A stretch of 64,000 bases of DNA, taken from Roseivivax sp. THAF197b. Its GTDB lineage: Bacteria > Pseudomonadota > Alphaproteobacteria > Rhodobacterales > Rhodobacteraceae. Numbering within the stretch: the first letter of the stretch is position 1; each line of letters begins with the position of its first letter. The notes under the pieces were generated by a model, which ran no database searches, was not told where the DNA came from, and saw only the letters and a program-made list of their open reading frames with translations. Both the position numbers and the translations under genes were made by a program. Positions 16,513 through 25,552 of this stretch are shown in pieces. The DNA is taken from NCBI RefSeq assembly GCF_009363255.1, contig NZ_CP045319.1:1-64000 (forward strand). Reading direction: 5' to 3'.

Positions 16513-16737
16513 ATGATCGAAGTCAAAATTCGCAAGGTTGGGAACTCGGCCGTCGTAACGCTGAGCTCTGAAATGCTTGCACTGCTTGACGCCAAAGAGG
16601 GCGATACGCTCTATGCGGTCCGTACAAATGACGGGGCCTTGAAGCTCATGGTCAAAAAGCCGGAGCTGCAGGCGGCGCTGGAGGCCGCAGAGCACGTCAT
16701 GGATGAGAACCGGGATCTCCTCCAAGCTCTTGCATGA
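16513..16737 (+). CDS. AbrB/MazE-family antitoxin, apparently orphan
   Basis: 74 residues: MIEVKIRKVGNSAVVTLSSEMLALLDAKEGDTLYAV is the AbrB/MazE double-psi DNA-binding fold, followed by a helical tail (ELQAALEAAEHVMDENRDLLQALA) of the type seen in antitoxins paired with Doc/Fic toxins. Immediately after, overlapping the stop, an ATG opens only MTSWGCVKQL before a stop. That stub resembles the first residues of Doc toxins as I remember them. The toxin therefore appears truncated and the antitoxin left alone. Confidence 0.82.
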   Translation: MIEVKIRKVGNSAVVTLSSEMLALLDAKEGDTLYAVRTNDGALKLMVKKPELQAALEAAEHVMDENRDLLQALA

Positions 16738-17136
16738 CGTCTTGGGGCTGCGTGAAGCAATTATAATCTGTTGTTGCTCGGGGTTCTTCCGGACCTGTTA
16801 AAGGCACAAGCTTTGATGCGTAAGTTACCTGTAGAGTATAAAAAGTACAAATAACATCAGGTACTTGCATTTTAAATTCAATTATGGATTGATCGAGAGA
16901 AATCCTGCATGTACCTTTAAAAGGCGCATGATGTGCTTCGCTCTATTTACTGGAGGGGCGCTCGTGTCATCCGCGCCGCCTCCCTAATCGAAAAGTGAGG
17001 CGTCAATGAACGACCAACCCCATGTGATTTTGTACATCGCGCGACGCGCGGTGCTACCCACGAGATGCCGTGCGCTTGCTCCTTGGGCCACCGTGAGCAG
17101 TGCCTCTAAGCCTATGTCTTTGAAAGGTATGGGCTG
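16738..17136. other. AT-rich intergenic stretch with a GC-rich hairpin
   Basis: About 400 bases with no convincing gene beyond the ten-codon toxin stub at its left end. It is clearly AT-richer than its neighbours at 16800-16920. A hairpin with arms GGAGG.GGCGC and GCGCC.GCCTCC lies at about 16951-16983. It may act as a terminator, though no T run follows. Confidence 0.4.
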
Positions 17137-17820
17137 ATGAGTAACAATTGCAAACCCCGCTCGAAAAGCCAAAGACCTGTTGCTGACCAAAGCTACTCCG
17201 AACAACAGCATGCTGAAACGAATGCGAACGCACCGTTTGACGGTCATGAGGGCGACTGGACAGACGAGTTCGATTTAACGGAGCAGCAGGCGGAGTTCGT
17301 GCAATATTATTCTGATCATGGCGTCGGTATCCGCGCTGCGCGGCAAGCAGGTATTCGGAAGCAGATAGCAAAACGGGTCTCTCAGGCGCTCCTGAAAAAG
17401 CCGAATATACGCGACGCTATTCGATATCTCGAAAAGGTGCGCCGATCCCGGGGTGAGCTTAACAAGAAATTTGTACTTGAGCGTCTAAAGTCAGAGCTCA
17501 ATGCGGATATTGGCGATCTGTACGATGCGGATAATAGGCTGAAATCAATTGGCGAATGGCCAGAAGCTTTTCGGCTTGGCATGGTTGAAGCAATAGACGT
17601 GAAAACGACGGAAACCAAAAACGGGACTGTTACGCAATCGCTGTCTGTGAAGTTCGCCAGCCGCATAAAACGTATGGAAATGTTGATGCGCAGTCTTGAA
17701 ATGTTTCGACCAACTGGCAAAGAAGATGTTCAGGCGGAATTGCTTGCAGCGGCAAGAGAAATTACGCGCACCGCGCCAGGCGCTCGCCCGGGCCAGATCA
17801 GCGTGCCTGATGATGACTGA
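17137..17820 (+). CDS. phage terminase small subunit-like protein, isolated
   Basis: 227 residues. After a polar lead, LTEQQAEFVQYYSDHGVGIRAARQAGI is the DNA-binding helix-turn-helix of Terminase_2-type small subunits. LNADIGDLYDADNRLKSIGEWPEAFR is the characteristic central segment of the same family. Normally it recognises the phage packaging site and partners a large terminase, but no large subunit, portal or capsid gene follows, so this is an orphan prophage relic. Moderate GC, lower than the mannose genes next door. Confidence 0.82.
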   Translation: MSNNCKPRSKSQRPVADQSYSEQQHAETNANAPFDGHEGDWTDEFDLTEQQAEFVQYYSDHGVGIRAARQAGIRKQIAKRVSQALLKKPNIRDAIRYLEKVRRSRGELNKKFVLERLKSELNADIGDLYDADNRLKSIGEWPEAFRLGMVEAIDVKTTETKNGTVTQSLSVKFASRIKRMEMLMRSLEMFRPTGKEDVQAELLAAAREITRTAPGARPGQISVPDDD

Positions 17821-17937
17821 TCGATGATTGCCTGAACGGTATGATGCGGGGTCCTCCGTCTGTGGTATAGACATACAATTACGGCGGCATGTCAGTATAC
17901 AATAATTAACATAATGCCGCCGGTACCGCTTTGGCGC

Positions 17938-19308
17938 TCAGTCGACCTCAAGAACAGCTCTTATTTCTGCCACGCCGGTGTCCACGCGTGCGGCATCGCC
18001 CCGCGCTTCCACATTCAGCCGCACGATCGGCTCGGTATTCGAGCTGCGCAGGTTGAACCGCCAAGTGCCAAGATCGATGCCGACACCGTCCGTTTCATCG
18101 ACGTGCTTCGCCTGCGGTTCAAACCGCTCCCGTACACGCGTGATTGCAGCAGCTGGATCCTCCAGCTTGAAGTTGATCTCACCGGAGGAGGGAAAGGCTG
18201 CGCGGCGATCTGCAACGAGGTCTGCGAGGGAGCCGGATCGACTGACCAGTTCGGCCACGAGCAGCCAAGGGATCATGCCGGAGTCGCAGGAGCAGAAGTC
18301 GCGGAAATAGTGATGCGCGGACATCTCGCCGCCATAGACGGCGTCATGATCGCGCAACGCCTGCTTGATGAACGCGTGACCGGTACGCGCTTGGATGGCC
18401 TCACCGCCCGCTTGGGCAACGACATCCTGCGTATTCCAGATGATCCTGGGATCGTGGATGATCCGGGCGCTCGGGTCCTTCCCCAGAAAGGCTTTTGCGA
18501 GCAGACCGACAACGTATTCGCCGTCGATGAAGCGGCCCTCATGGTCGAAGAAGAAGCAGCGGTCGAAATCTCCATCCCAGGCCACGCCGAAATCGGCTCC
18601 AGCCTTACGCACAGCGTCCGCGGTCGGCGGTTGGTTTTCGGGCAGGAGCGGGTTGGGAATGCCTTGCGGAAAGGCCCCGTCCGGGCTGTGAAACATCCGC
18701 TCAAAAGTCAGCGGGCTGCCCAGAGCATCGAGCTTTTCGGCAATTGCATCGAATGTCGGGCCGGCCGTGCCATGGCCCGCATTCACCAGAATATGCAACG
18801 GACGCAGGGCCGATATATCGATGAAGGAGACAACGCGATCCACATAGGCGGCGCGGGCTTCCTCAGACACGTCGCGCATGGCGCCACCATCGGCTTTCTG
18901 ATCAAATGCGTTTTGCTCCGCCAGCGTCTTGATAGACGCCAGCCCCGTGTCGGCATCGAGGGGCGCAGAACCCGCGCGCACCATCTTCATGCCATTGTAA
19001 TCCATGGGATTATGTGAGGCGGTCACGCAGATCCCACCATCGGCCTCAAAGTGGCTGACCGCGAAGTACATCTCTTCCGTACCTGAAAGCCCGAGATCAA
19101 GAACTTCGCAGCCCTCATCGACCAGGGCCTTCGCGACTTCACCCGCAAGGCTTTCAGACGACGCGCGCACGTCGCGCCCGAGCACAACGCGTTTCGCGTT
19201 AAGCGCGCGCGGAAAAGCGCGACCGATCCTGTAGGCGATTTCCTCGTCGAGATCGACGCCGAGACGGCCGCGAATGTCATAGGCTTTGAAGCAAGTAAGC
19301 GCGGTCAT
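17938..19308 (-). CDS. manB: phosphomannomutase / phosphoglucomutase
   Basis: 456 residues of the alpha-D-phosphohexomutase family, converting mannose-6-phosphate to mannose-1-phosphate (and often glucose phosphates). Seen: FKAYDIRGR at the start, the phosphoserine loop TASHNPMDYNGMK near 95-107, the Mg2+ loop DGDFDRC near 240 and the phosphate-binding RSSNTEPIVRLNVEA near 425. The start overlaps the manC stop (ATGA), so it is translated after manC. The product feeds GDP-mannose and derivatives for the polysaccharide. Confidence 0.93.
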   Translation of the reverse strand: MTALTCFKAYDIRGRLGVDLDEEIAYRIGRAFPRALNAKRVVLGRDVRASSESLAGEVAKALVDEGCEVLDLGLSGTEEMYFAVSHFEADGGICVTASHNPMDYNGMKMVRAGSAPLDADTGLASIKTLAEQNAFDQKADGGAMRDVSEEARAAYVDRVVSFIDISALRPLHILVNAGHGTAGPTFDAIAEKLDALGSPLTFERMFHSPDGAFPQGIPNPLLPENQPPTADAVRKAGADFGVAWDGDFDRCFFFDHEGRFIDGEYVVGLLAKAFLGKDPSARIIHDPRIIWNTQDVVAQAGGEAIQARTGHAFIKQALRDHDAVYGGEMSAHHYFRDFCSCDSGMIPWLLVAELVSRSGSLADLVADRRAAFPSSGEINFKLEDPAAAITRVRERFEPQAKHVDETDGVGIDLGTWRFNLRSSNTEPIVRLNVEARGDAARVDTGVAEIRAVLEVD

Positions 19309-20747
19309 CCCTTGGCTCCCTGACCGCGGGAATAGACATCCTCGTAGCGGATGATGTCGTCTTCGCCGAGATAGCTGCCTGTTTGTACTTCGATTAGAAC
19401 CATCGGGACCTTCCCGGGGTTTTCCATGCGGTGCACGGCGCCCAGCGGGATGTAGACCGACTGGTTTTCCGTCACGAGTTGCACGTCGTCATCGACGGTG
19501 ACCTTGGCGGTGCCCTGAACGACGATCCAGTGCTCAGACCGGTGATGGTGGCTCTGAAGGGAGAGGGCGGCGCCCGGATGGACATGGATGCGCTTCACCT
19601 GGAAGCGGTCGCCGATCACGAGGCTCTCGAAACACCCCCAAGGGCGATGATCGATCGGGAAGGCTGTCGCTTGAGGGGCGTTTCGCGCTTTGAGGGCTGA
19701 GACAGCCTCTTTCACGCGCTGCGCTTCGGATTTGTGCGCTACGAGCACAGCGTCGTTCATCGACACGGCGATAATGTCGTCAAGCCCGATGCCGACAAGC
19801 TCCTGCCCGGGTGTCTCGGAGCGCAGAAGCGTGTCCTTGCAGTCGATAGCGGTTGCGTGGTCGGAGGTCACATTGCCCTTCGCGTCCGGGCCGCTTTCGA
19901 GCCAGACCGCGTCCCAGCCGCCGAGATCGGACCAGGCGCCCTTGAAGGGCATGACGGACAGGTTTTCGGCCTTCTCCATAATTGCGTAGTCGATGGAGAT
20001 GTCCTCGATCTGCGACCACGGCTCCGGTGCGAGACGGGTGAAGCCTAAATCCCTCTCCGCGTTGTCGACCGCAGTGCGAGTCTGGATGAGGATGTCAGGC
20101 GCATGGGTCTCGTAAGCCGCGATGATCGTCTTTGCCGAGAAGAGGAAAATGCCCGCGTTCCAAAGGAAATTTCCAGCCAACAGCATCTCGGCCGCACGCT
20201 CCGCATCGGGCTTCTCAACGAACCGTGTAAGCGGCTGGGGTGTTGTCGCGTCGCTCGCTGTGCTGTCCTTCAGTTCAAGATAACCATAACCGGTTTCGGG
20301 TCGGGTCGGCGTGATGCCGAATGTGACAAGCTTGCCCGCCTCGGCTGCCGGAATGGCGGATTGTACCGTGGCGCGGAACTCTGCTGTATCCTTGATGACG
20401 TGGTCGGACGGAGCGACGAGAAGCAACGCGTCAGGATCTTCGGCCTCGGCCCAGAGCGCGGCCGCCAGAACGGCGGGCGCGGTGTTGCGCGCCTCAGGCT
20501 CAATCAGGATGCCGGATCCCGCCTGTTCAATGGCCGCAAGTTGTTCGGTCACAATGAAGCGAAAGTCATTGCTGGTCACAACGACTGGGGCTGCGAAGCC
20601 ATCGCCGGAAAGCCTATGCGCCGAAGCCTGGAACAGGCTCTCCTGGCCGACGAGCTTCGAAAATTGCTTGGGGTAGGACTTCCGAGACAAAGGCCAAAGC
20701 CGCGTACCGGAGCCGCCGCAGAGAAGAACTGGGATTATAGTTTTCAT
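19305..20747 (-). CDS. manC: mannose-1-phosphate guanylyltransferase / mannose-6-phosphate isomerase
   Basis: 480 residues, bifunctional type. The N-terminal nucleotidyltransferase begins LCGGSGTRLWPLSRKSYPKQF (GTP and divalent metal site), and FVEKPD is near residue 180. The C-terminal cupin isomerase domain has QSHHHRSEHWIVVQG near 405-420 with zinc-binding histidines. It makes GDP-mannose from mannose-1-phosphate. First gene of the manC-manB pair. A degenerate IS110 copy begins about 120 bp upstream on the other strand, so promoter sequence may have been changed. Confidence 0.93.
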   Translation of the reverse strand: MKTIIPVLLCGGSGTRLWPLSRKSYPKQFSKLVGQESLFQASAHRLSGDGFAAPVVVTSNDFRFIVTEQLAAIEQAGSGILIEPEARNTAPAVLAAALWAEAEDPDALLLVAPSDHVIKDTAEFRATVQSAIPAAEAGKLVTFGITPTRPETGYGYLELKDSTASDATTPQPLTRFVEKPDAERAAEMLLAGNFLWNAGIFLFSAKTIIAAYETHAPDILIQTRTAVDNAERDLGFTRLAPEPWSQIEDISIDYAIMEKAENLSVMPFKGAWSDLGGWDAVWLESGPDAKGNVTSDHATAIDCKDTLLRSETPGQELVGIGLDDIIAVSMNDAVLVAHKSEAQRVKEAVSALKARNAPQATAFPIDHRPWGCFESLVIGDRFQVKRIHVHPGAALSLQSHHHRSEHWIVVQGTAKVTVDDDVQLVTENQSVYIPLGAVHRMENPGKVPMVLIEVQTGSYLGEDDIIRYEDVYSRGQGAKG

Positions 20748-20864
20748 CTTTACCTCAATTGATCGTAAGACCGTATGTCATTTTCCAGCGGCGCGCGCAT
20801 GGCGGTTCGGTTGGTACCCTGATCACATGGCGGCAAGTGCCGTTAATCTGCGATGGAGGAAGGC

Positions 20865-21980
20865 ATGACGAAAGAACAACCGCCGATTCATGTTGGTATC
20901 GACGTTTCGAAGGACAAGCTGGCAGTTGCAATTGCGGGTGGTGGGGTGCGTGACGAGGTTCTCAGCTTGGGCACCTTTGAGAACGCTCCTGCCAGCGTCG
21001 ACTGGCTGCTGAAAAGACTTTCCGGGCGTGGGGCGCCCGTTTCGGTATGCTATGAAGCGGGGCCCACGGGATATGGCCTTTATCGGCAGGTGCGAGCGTT
21101 CGGTTTCGAATGCTGTGTTGTCGCGCCTTCGTTGATTCCGGTACGTGCAGGTGAGCGCGTCAGGACAGACCGGCTGGATGCAATTCGACTGGCCCGGCTC
21201 TTGCGTGCTGGGGAGCTGACACCGATCTGGGTTTCTGATGAAACGCATGAGGCGATGCGCGACTTGGTTCGTGCCCGGGAAAGCGCGGCAGAGGACCAGC
21301 GGCACAAGCGCCAACTCGTATCAGCGTTCATGCTGCGCCACGGGCGGATCTATCATCGGACCAAGCCGTGGACGATGCGGTATCGCAGATGGCTGCAAAG
21401 CCAGAGTTTCGATCATCAGGCGCATCAAATCGCCCTTCAAGAGATGCTGCAGGCTGAGCGCAACGCAACCGAACGCGTGGACCGACTGACGAAACATATC
21501 GAAGCTCTCGTGCCGGAGTGGGACCTCGCCCCGACTCTAAAAGCGCTGCAGGCTTTGCGTGGTGTAGCGCTGATAAATGCCGTCACCTTCATGGCCGAGA
21601 TCGGAGATGTGCGTCGATTTGAAACGCCGGTAAAACTGATGGCTTATCTGGGGCTCGTGCCAAGTCGAATACTCGACAGGAAAAACGACCAAGCGTGGCG
21701 GGATTACCCGGGCAGGCAACTCCTGAGTTCGTCATAAACTGATCGAAGGTGCTTGGACATATCGACTTCAAGCACGCCCGGGAGCGAGGAAGCTCTACAT
21801 CCTTCAAACACAATCGGCGGAAGTTCAGGACATTGCCTGGAAAGCACAATCTCGTCTGACTGCGCGGTATCGTAAACTCAGCCAACGGGGCAAGAAATCG
21901 ACAGTCGTCACCACCGCTATCGCAAGGGAAATGGCGGCCTTCATGTGGGACATCGCCCGCCGCACCATGCCTGTCTTTTA
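20865..21980 (+). pseudogene. IS110-family transposase, frameshifted
   Basis: The frame from the ATG at 20865 (after GGAGGAAGG) has the DEDD start IHVGIDVSKDKLAVAI and the C-terminal IS110 region LQALRGVALINAVTFMAEIGDVRRF. It shifts frame after YLGLVPS near 21662. The correct frame continues EYSTGKTTKRGGITRAGNS, meets a TGA, then VRHKLIEGAWTYRLQARPG to AAFMWDIARRTMPVF. One indel and one stop inactivate it. Its end abuts the IS5-family element at 21981, whose insertion supplies the last bases of the TAG stop. Confidence 0.85.
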
Positions 21981-22810
21981 GGCTTAGGACCCATTGATCT
22001 GTTTTGCGGTCGTGATTCACCGCACGAAAACAGAGCGGTGACATGTCTGATCTCTTTTGGCTGAGCGATGCGCAGATGGCGCGTCTGGAGCCCTATTTTC
22101 CAAAGTCCCACGGCAAGCCTCGTGTCGATGATCGGCGCGTCCTGAGCGGGATTATGTTCATCAATCGCAATGGCTTGCGATGGCGGGACGCGCCGCGCGA
22201 GTATGGGTCGCACAAGACGCTCTACAATCGTTGGAAGCGGTGGAGCGACAAGGGCATCTTCGAGAAGATGATGGCGGGACTGGTTGCCGAGCACGGCGAG
22301 AAGAAGACCGTGATGATCGACGCCACCTACCTGAAGGCTCACCGAACAGCGTCCAGCCTGGGCGCCAAAAAGGGGGGCGCGGTCGCCTGATCGGCCGAAC
22401 CAAAGGCGGCATGAACACCAAGCTTCACGCCATCTGCGACAGCCAGGGACGTCCCCTCAAGCTGTTCGTCACGGCAGGACAGGTGAGCGACTACATTGGA
22501 GCGCGGGCGCTTTGCGAAAGTCTGCCGGATGTCGACTGGCTGCTCGGGGATCGCGGTTACGAGGCGGACTGGTTCAGAGAAGCGTTGCAAGACAAAGGCA
22601 TACGCGCCTGCATCCCGGGTCGGAAGCAGCGAAAGACACCGGTGAAGTATGACAAGCGCCGCTACAAACGCCGAAATCGGATCGAGATCATGTTCGGCAG
22701 GCTCAAGGACTGGCGGCGGGTAGCCACGCGATACGACAGGTGTCCCAAGGTATTCCTCTCGGCTATCGCTCTCGCCGCCACGGTCATCTACTGGCTATGA
22801 GTCCTGAGCC
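21981..22810 (+). mobile_element. IS5-family element (IS427-like), copy 1
   Basis: 830 bp bounded by TA on both sides (target duplication). The terminal inverted repeats are GGCTTAGGACCCAT on the left and, on the reverse strand at the right, GGCTCAGGACTCAT. Two overlapping frames encode the transposase. An indistinguishable copy in the same orientation is at 39078-39907, 17,097 bp to the right. Confidence 0.9.
22043..22800 (+). CDS. IS5-family transposase made by -1 frameshifting (copy 1)
   Basis: Frame A (22043-22390, 115 aa) starts MSDLFWLSDAQMARLEPYFP with the DUF4096-type N-terminal domain and the first catalytic Asp in VMIDATYLKAH. Frame B continues to 22800 with RTKGGMNTKLHA, WLLGDRGYEADWFRE (second Asp) and RRNRIEIMFGRLKDWR (Glu). 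The A5G6 run at 22367-22377 sits at the junction and is the typical slippage site for programmed -1 frameshifting in this IS group. The fused DDE transposase would be about 250 residues. Both copies keep both frames open. Confidence 0.85.
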
Positions 22811-22853
22811 TAGGCAGCGAAGCCCTTACTCAATTTGCTCAACAAGGCCAGCG

Positions 22854-24005
22854 TCAGCGGTAAAAACGTTTTTCAATTTTCTGGTAAGAGATATGTGAGA
22901 AGAGGATTATAATTATAATTCCGAAAACTGTTATCAAGTCAGCCAATAAATAGTTTTCTATCTCTATATTGACATTTCCAGCAGAGTCTTCCTTTGTTGG
23001 AAATTTAAAAATTACGCGTAGGAATTGAATCGCAAACCACCAAATTGCTGCGTGTATCATGTATATTCCGTAGCTTATTGTGCCTAAGTATACTAATATT
23101 CTATTTTCAAGTAGCTTATTGATTAAAGTAGATTTGTCAGTGAGTACAAGTGTTAAAATGCTCGCTCCAAAAATTAGTGGCAAAATTGCTTCCGTGTTGA
23201 AGCTCGCTTTATTATTTGAATAGATAAGAGCTCCACACATAAATAACAGAGATCCTGAGTATATTGATGATCCTAGGCGCACCCGGTTATGAAGGACTTT
23301 AAATAAATAATAAACTAATACGCCAATGGAGAAAGAGTAAATGCATCTTATTGGTCCGGAGAGCACCGCAGGTTCTAGGTTTGGCGAGTACAAGATATAA
23401 CCAGTTATAGAGGCATATAGTATAAATAAAAGGATAAGGTTTGTGTCTCGCCTCCCATTGGAAAAAAACAGCACAGAAGCCCCAAATATCAAGTAGGTAT
23501 AAAATTCAGATGAGATTGACCAGCTTGGATAGTTCCAGGTCACCTCAGAAAGTATCCAGTCATGTATTAGTAGTAAGTTAGCGATGAATGACGAAGTATT
23601 GTTAGCGGAGAATGCTCGATTGTTTGCATCTAAGTTTAAATAAATTTGCGCAAGATATTTTATGATCTCTATTCCAAGAAACACAAAGAGCATTACAATG
23701 TGAAGTGGGTAAAGGCGCAGGAAGCGACGTTTTTGAAAATTGTAGAGATCCTTTGCGGTATGAATTCTCTCTAAATACGCTAAGGCTATAACAAATCCAC
23801 TTAAAATAAAGAAAAAATCAATCATGAGCCATGAGTTCTTTATAAAAGTATTATTTATATGGCTGTCAATATTAAAATGAAATAATGCCACTGAAATTGC
23901 GGCAAAGCCTCTCAAGCTATCTAGGCTTGAATAGTGACGCCCAGTATTTGATGAAGTTGTCATATTTTTGCAACCAGTTGCCGAAAACGTTGTGTACTCA
24001 TTCAT
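22854..24005 (-). CDS. acyltransferase-3 family (OafA/YrhL-like) membrane O-acyltransferase
   Basis: 383 residues, AT-rich gene. Opens after AGGGAGCGG with MNEYTTF, then YSSLDSLRGFAAISVALFHF, the first helix with the conserved Arg and His of this family, and WLMIDFFFILSGFVIA. About ten membrane helices in total, with FLRLYPLHI after helix 3. Members add acetyl or other acyl groups to polysaccharide sugars in the inner membrane. It lies immediately inside IS copy 1 and is probably part of the imported polysaccharide gene set. Confidence 0.88.
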   Translation of the reverse strand: MNEYTTFSATGCKNMTTSSNTGRHYSSLDSLRGFAAISVALFHFNIDSHINNTFIKNSWLMIDFFFILSGFVIALAYLERIHTAKDLYNFQKRRFLRLYPLHIVMLFVFLGIEIIKYLAQIYLNLDANNRAFSANNTSSFIANLLLIHDWILSEVTWNYPSWSISSEFYTYLIFGASVLFFSNGRRDTNLILLFILYASITGYILYSPNLEPAVLSGPIRCIYSFSIGVLVYYLFKVLHNRVRLGSSIYSGSLLFMCGALIYSNNKASFNTEAILPLIFGASILTLVLTDKSTLINKLLENRILVYLGTISYGIYMIHAAIWWFAIQFLRVIFKFPTKEDSAGNVNIEIENYLLADLITVFGIIIIILFSHISYQKIEKRFYR

Positions 24006-24139
24006 CCGCTCCCTAATTATAAAGTCGGTTGTTAAGCTCTAATTCCATGGATCTTTTTTCAGAGCAGCAACGGTCGTTTCCACGCGCATTGTTGCGCAAC
24101 TCGCGCCTGAGGCGTGACTGCACCTTCCACCACTGCTCG

Positions 24140-24987
24140 TCAGGGCACGCTTATGATCTCGACGGTGTCGAGGGCGTTGAAGCGGTTCATGAGTGCGATA
24201 CGGAAGTGGATTTCGGCGGTCTGGCGGTCTGGGTCTCGTGCTGCGATGCGCTCGCCGAAGGATTTCAGGCAGCGCATCCTCGCCTCTATCTGGCTGCGGG
24301 CGTGGTATCCGGTTCAGAGTTTCCAGAAAACCCGCCGTAGTATCGTGTCGCACGAAGGGTCTCGTTTCGTGCGCGTGCCGGGGGGCAGTCGTCTTTCCAC
24401 AAGCGTCCGCTTTTCCGGATCGGAATGATCGGCGTGGCCTGCCGGTCACTGATGGCCTTGTGGCAGCGGCGCGGTCGAGGCGACGTCGGCGGTCACGGTG
24501 CCGATCGGCTCGTCTTCGGAGATCTGCCCAAGGAGGTCTGGCAGCACGGGGCTGTTGTGATCGCGGCTGGGGGTGAACTCGACGGCGCGGATGTTGGATG
24601 AGACCGGGTCCATCGCCAGATGCACCTTTCGCCATTGGCGTTGACCTTGCACCCCGTGCTTGCGTGCCTGCCACTCGCCGTCGCCCAGGAACTTGACTCG
24701 GTACTGTCAACGAGCAGGTTCAGCGGCCCATCTGCGCGGCGATAGGGTATCTGGACGGCCGAGGTCTTCTGCCTTCGGCACAGGGTGGAAAAGTCGGGCA
24801 CCGGCCAGTTTAGCCCCGCCAGCTTCAGCAGGCTGGCGACCATCTCGGGGGTCTGGCGAAGCGGCAGTTTGAACAGGATCTTGATCGAAAGGCAGAATTG
24901 TATGCCCGCATCCGAGAAGATCGCAGGCTGTCCATACCGCCCATCATGCGGCGCAGGCCAAATCATATCCTTGTCGACCCAGATCAA
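24140..24987 (-). pseudogene. decayed IS5-family transposase (second type)
   Basis: From 24987 the frame reads MIWVDKDMIWPAPHDGR, LSIKILFKLPLRQTPEMVASLLKLAGLNWPVPDFSTLCRRQK and LNLLVDST. Another frame follows with QWRKVHLAMD and AVEFTPSRDHNSPVLPDLL, then further shifted pieces ending AEIHFRIALMNRFNALDTVEIISVP at 24140. This is a full-length but multiply frameshifted transposase, clearly different from the 830-bp element. It cut off the end of the galU remnant or landed close to it. Confidence 0.82.
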
Positions 24988-25129
24988 TATTGACCCTCGC
25001 TTGCGCAGCGATCCGTTGTAGCTGGATCAGTTCATCGTGCGATAGCGGGTGAACAATGGCTTGCTCGTGCAGCGCGTCTAACGTTACGGAGTCGCGAAGT
25101 GAATCTTTCGCCTTCAGACTTGTGCAAAA

Positions 25130-25525
25130 ACGCCCCGTGAAAGGCTCGTTGCCAATCAGGCATCGCGCGTACCAGACCGCGTGGCTGAGATCCAGCGCCT
25201 TGTGCTGGCGGAAATAGGTGACCTCGCCAGATTCCATCTCAGTGGATTTGGAGGATCGCGAGGAGATCATCCTTGCCGATCTTCTTCAGCTTGTGCTCGA
25301 GATGGGTCGAAATATCGAAGTAATCTTCGAGCGCACCCTCCCTTGCCGCAGGAGGTCACGAAGATGAATTCCTTGATGCCTGCCGCGCGCGCCTGGTCAA
25401 TGGCGTATTGCACGAGCGGACGGTCCACGAGGGTCATGATCTCCTTCGGGATCGACTTCATTGCGGGCAAAAACCCCGTACCGAGACCCGCAACCGGGAG
25501 GATCGCTTTCGAAGCTTTGTCTTTC
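25130..25525 (-). pseudogene. galU (UTP-glucose-1-phosphate uridylyltransferase) remnant
   Basis: Pieces of GalU in order but in three frames: [26 protein letters not shown] and [27 protein letters not shown], then [29 protein letters not shown], then MESGEVTYFRQHKALDLSHAVWYARCLIGNEPF. The start codon and the whole C-terminal half are missing. The nucleotide-binding GTRF motif reads GTGF. It is a degraded leftover that probably marks an older organisation of the polysaccharide locus. Confidence 0.8.
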
Positions 25526-25552
25526 CGGGTGCAAGCACAATTTATGATGTGC

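Noticed and set aside
24944..25270. 108-codon minus-strand frame as a separate protein
   Set aside because: It is a chance fusion of a galU fragment, unidentified sequence and the end of a dead IS5-type element.
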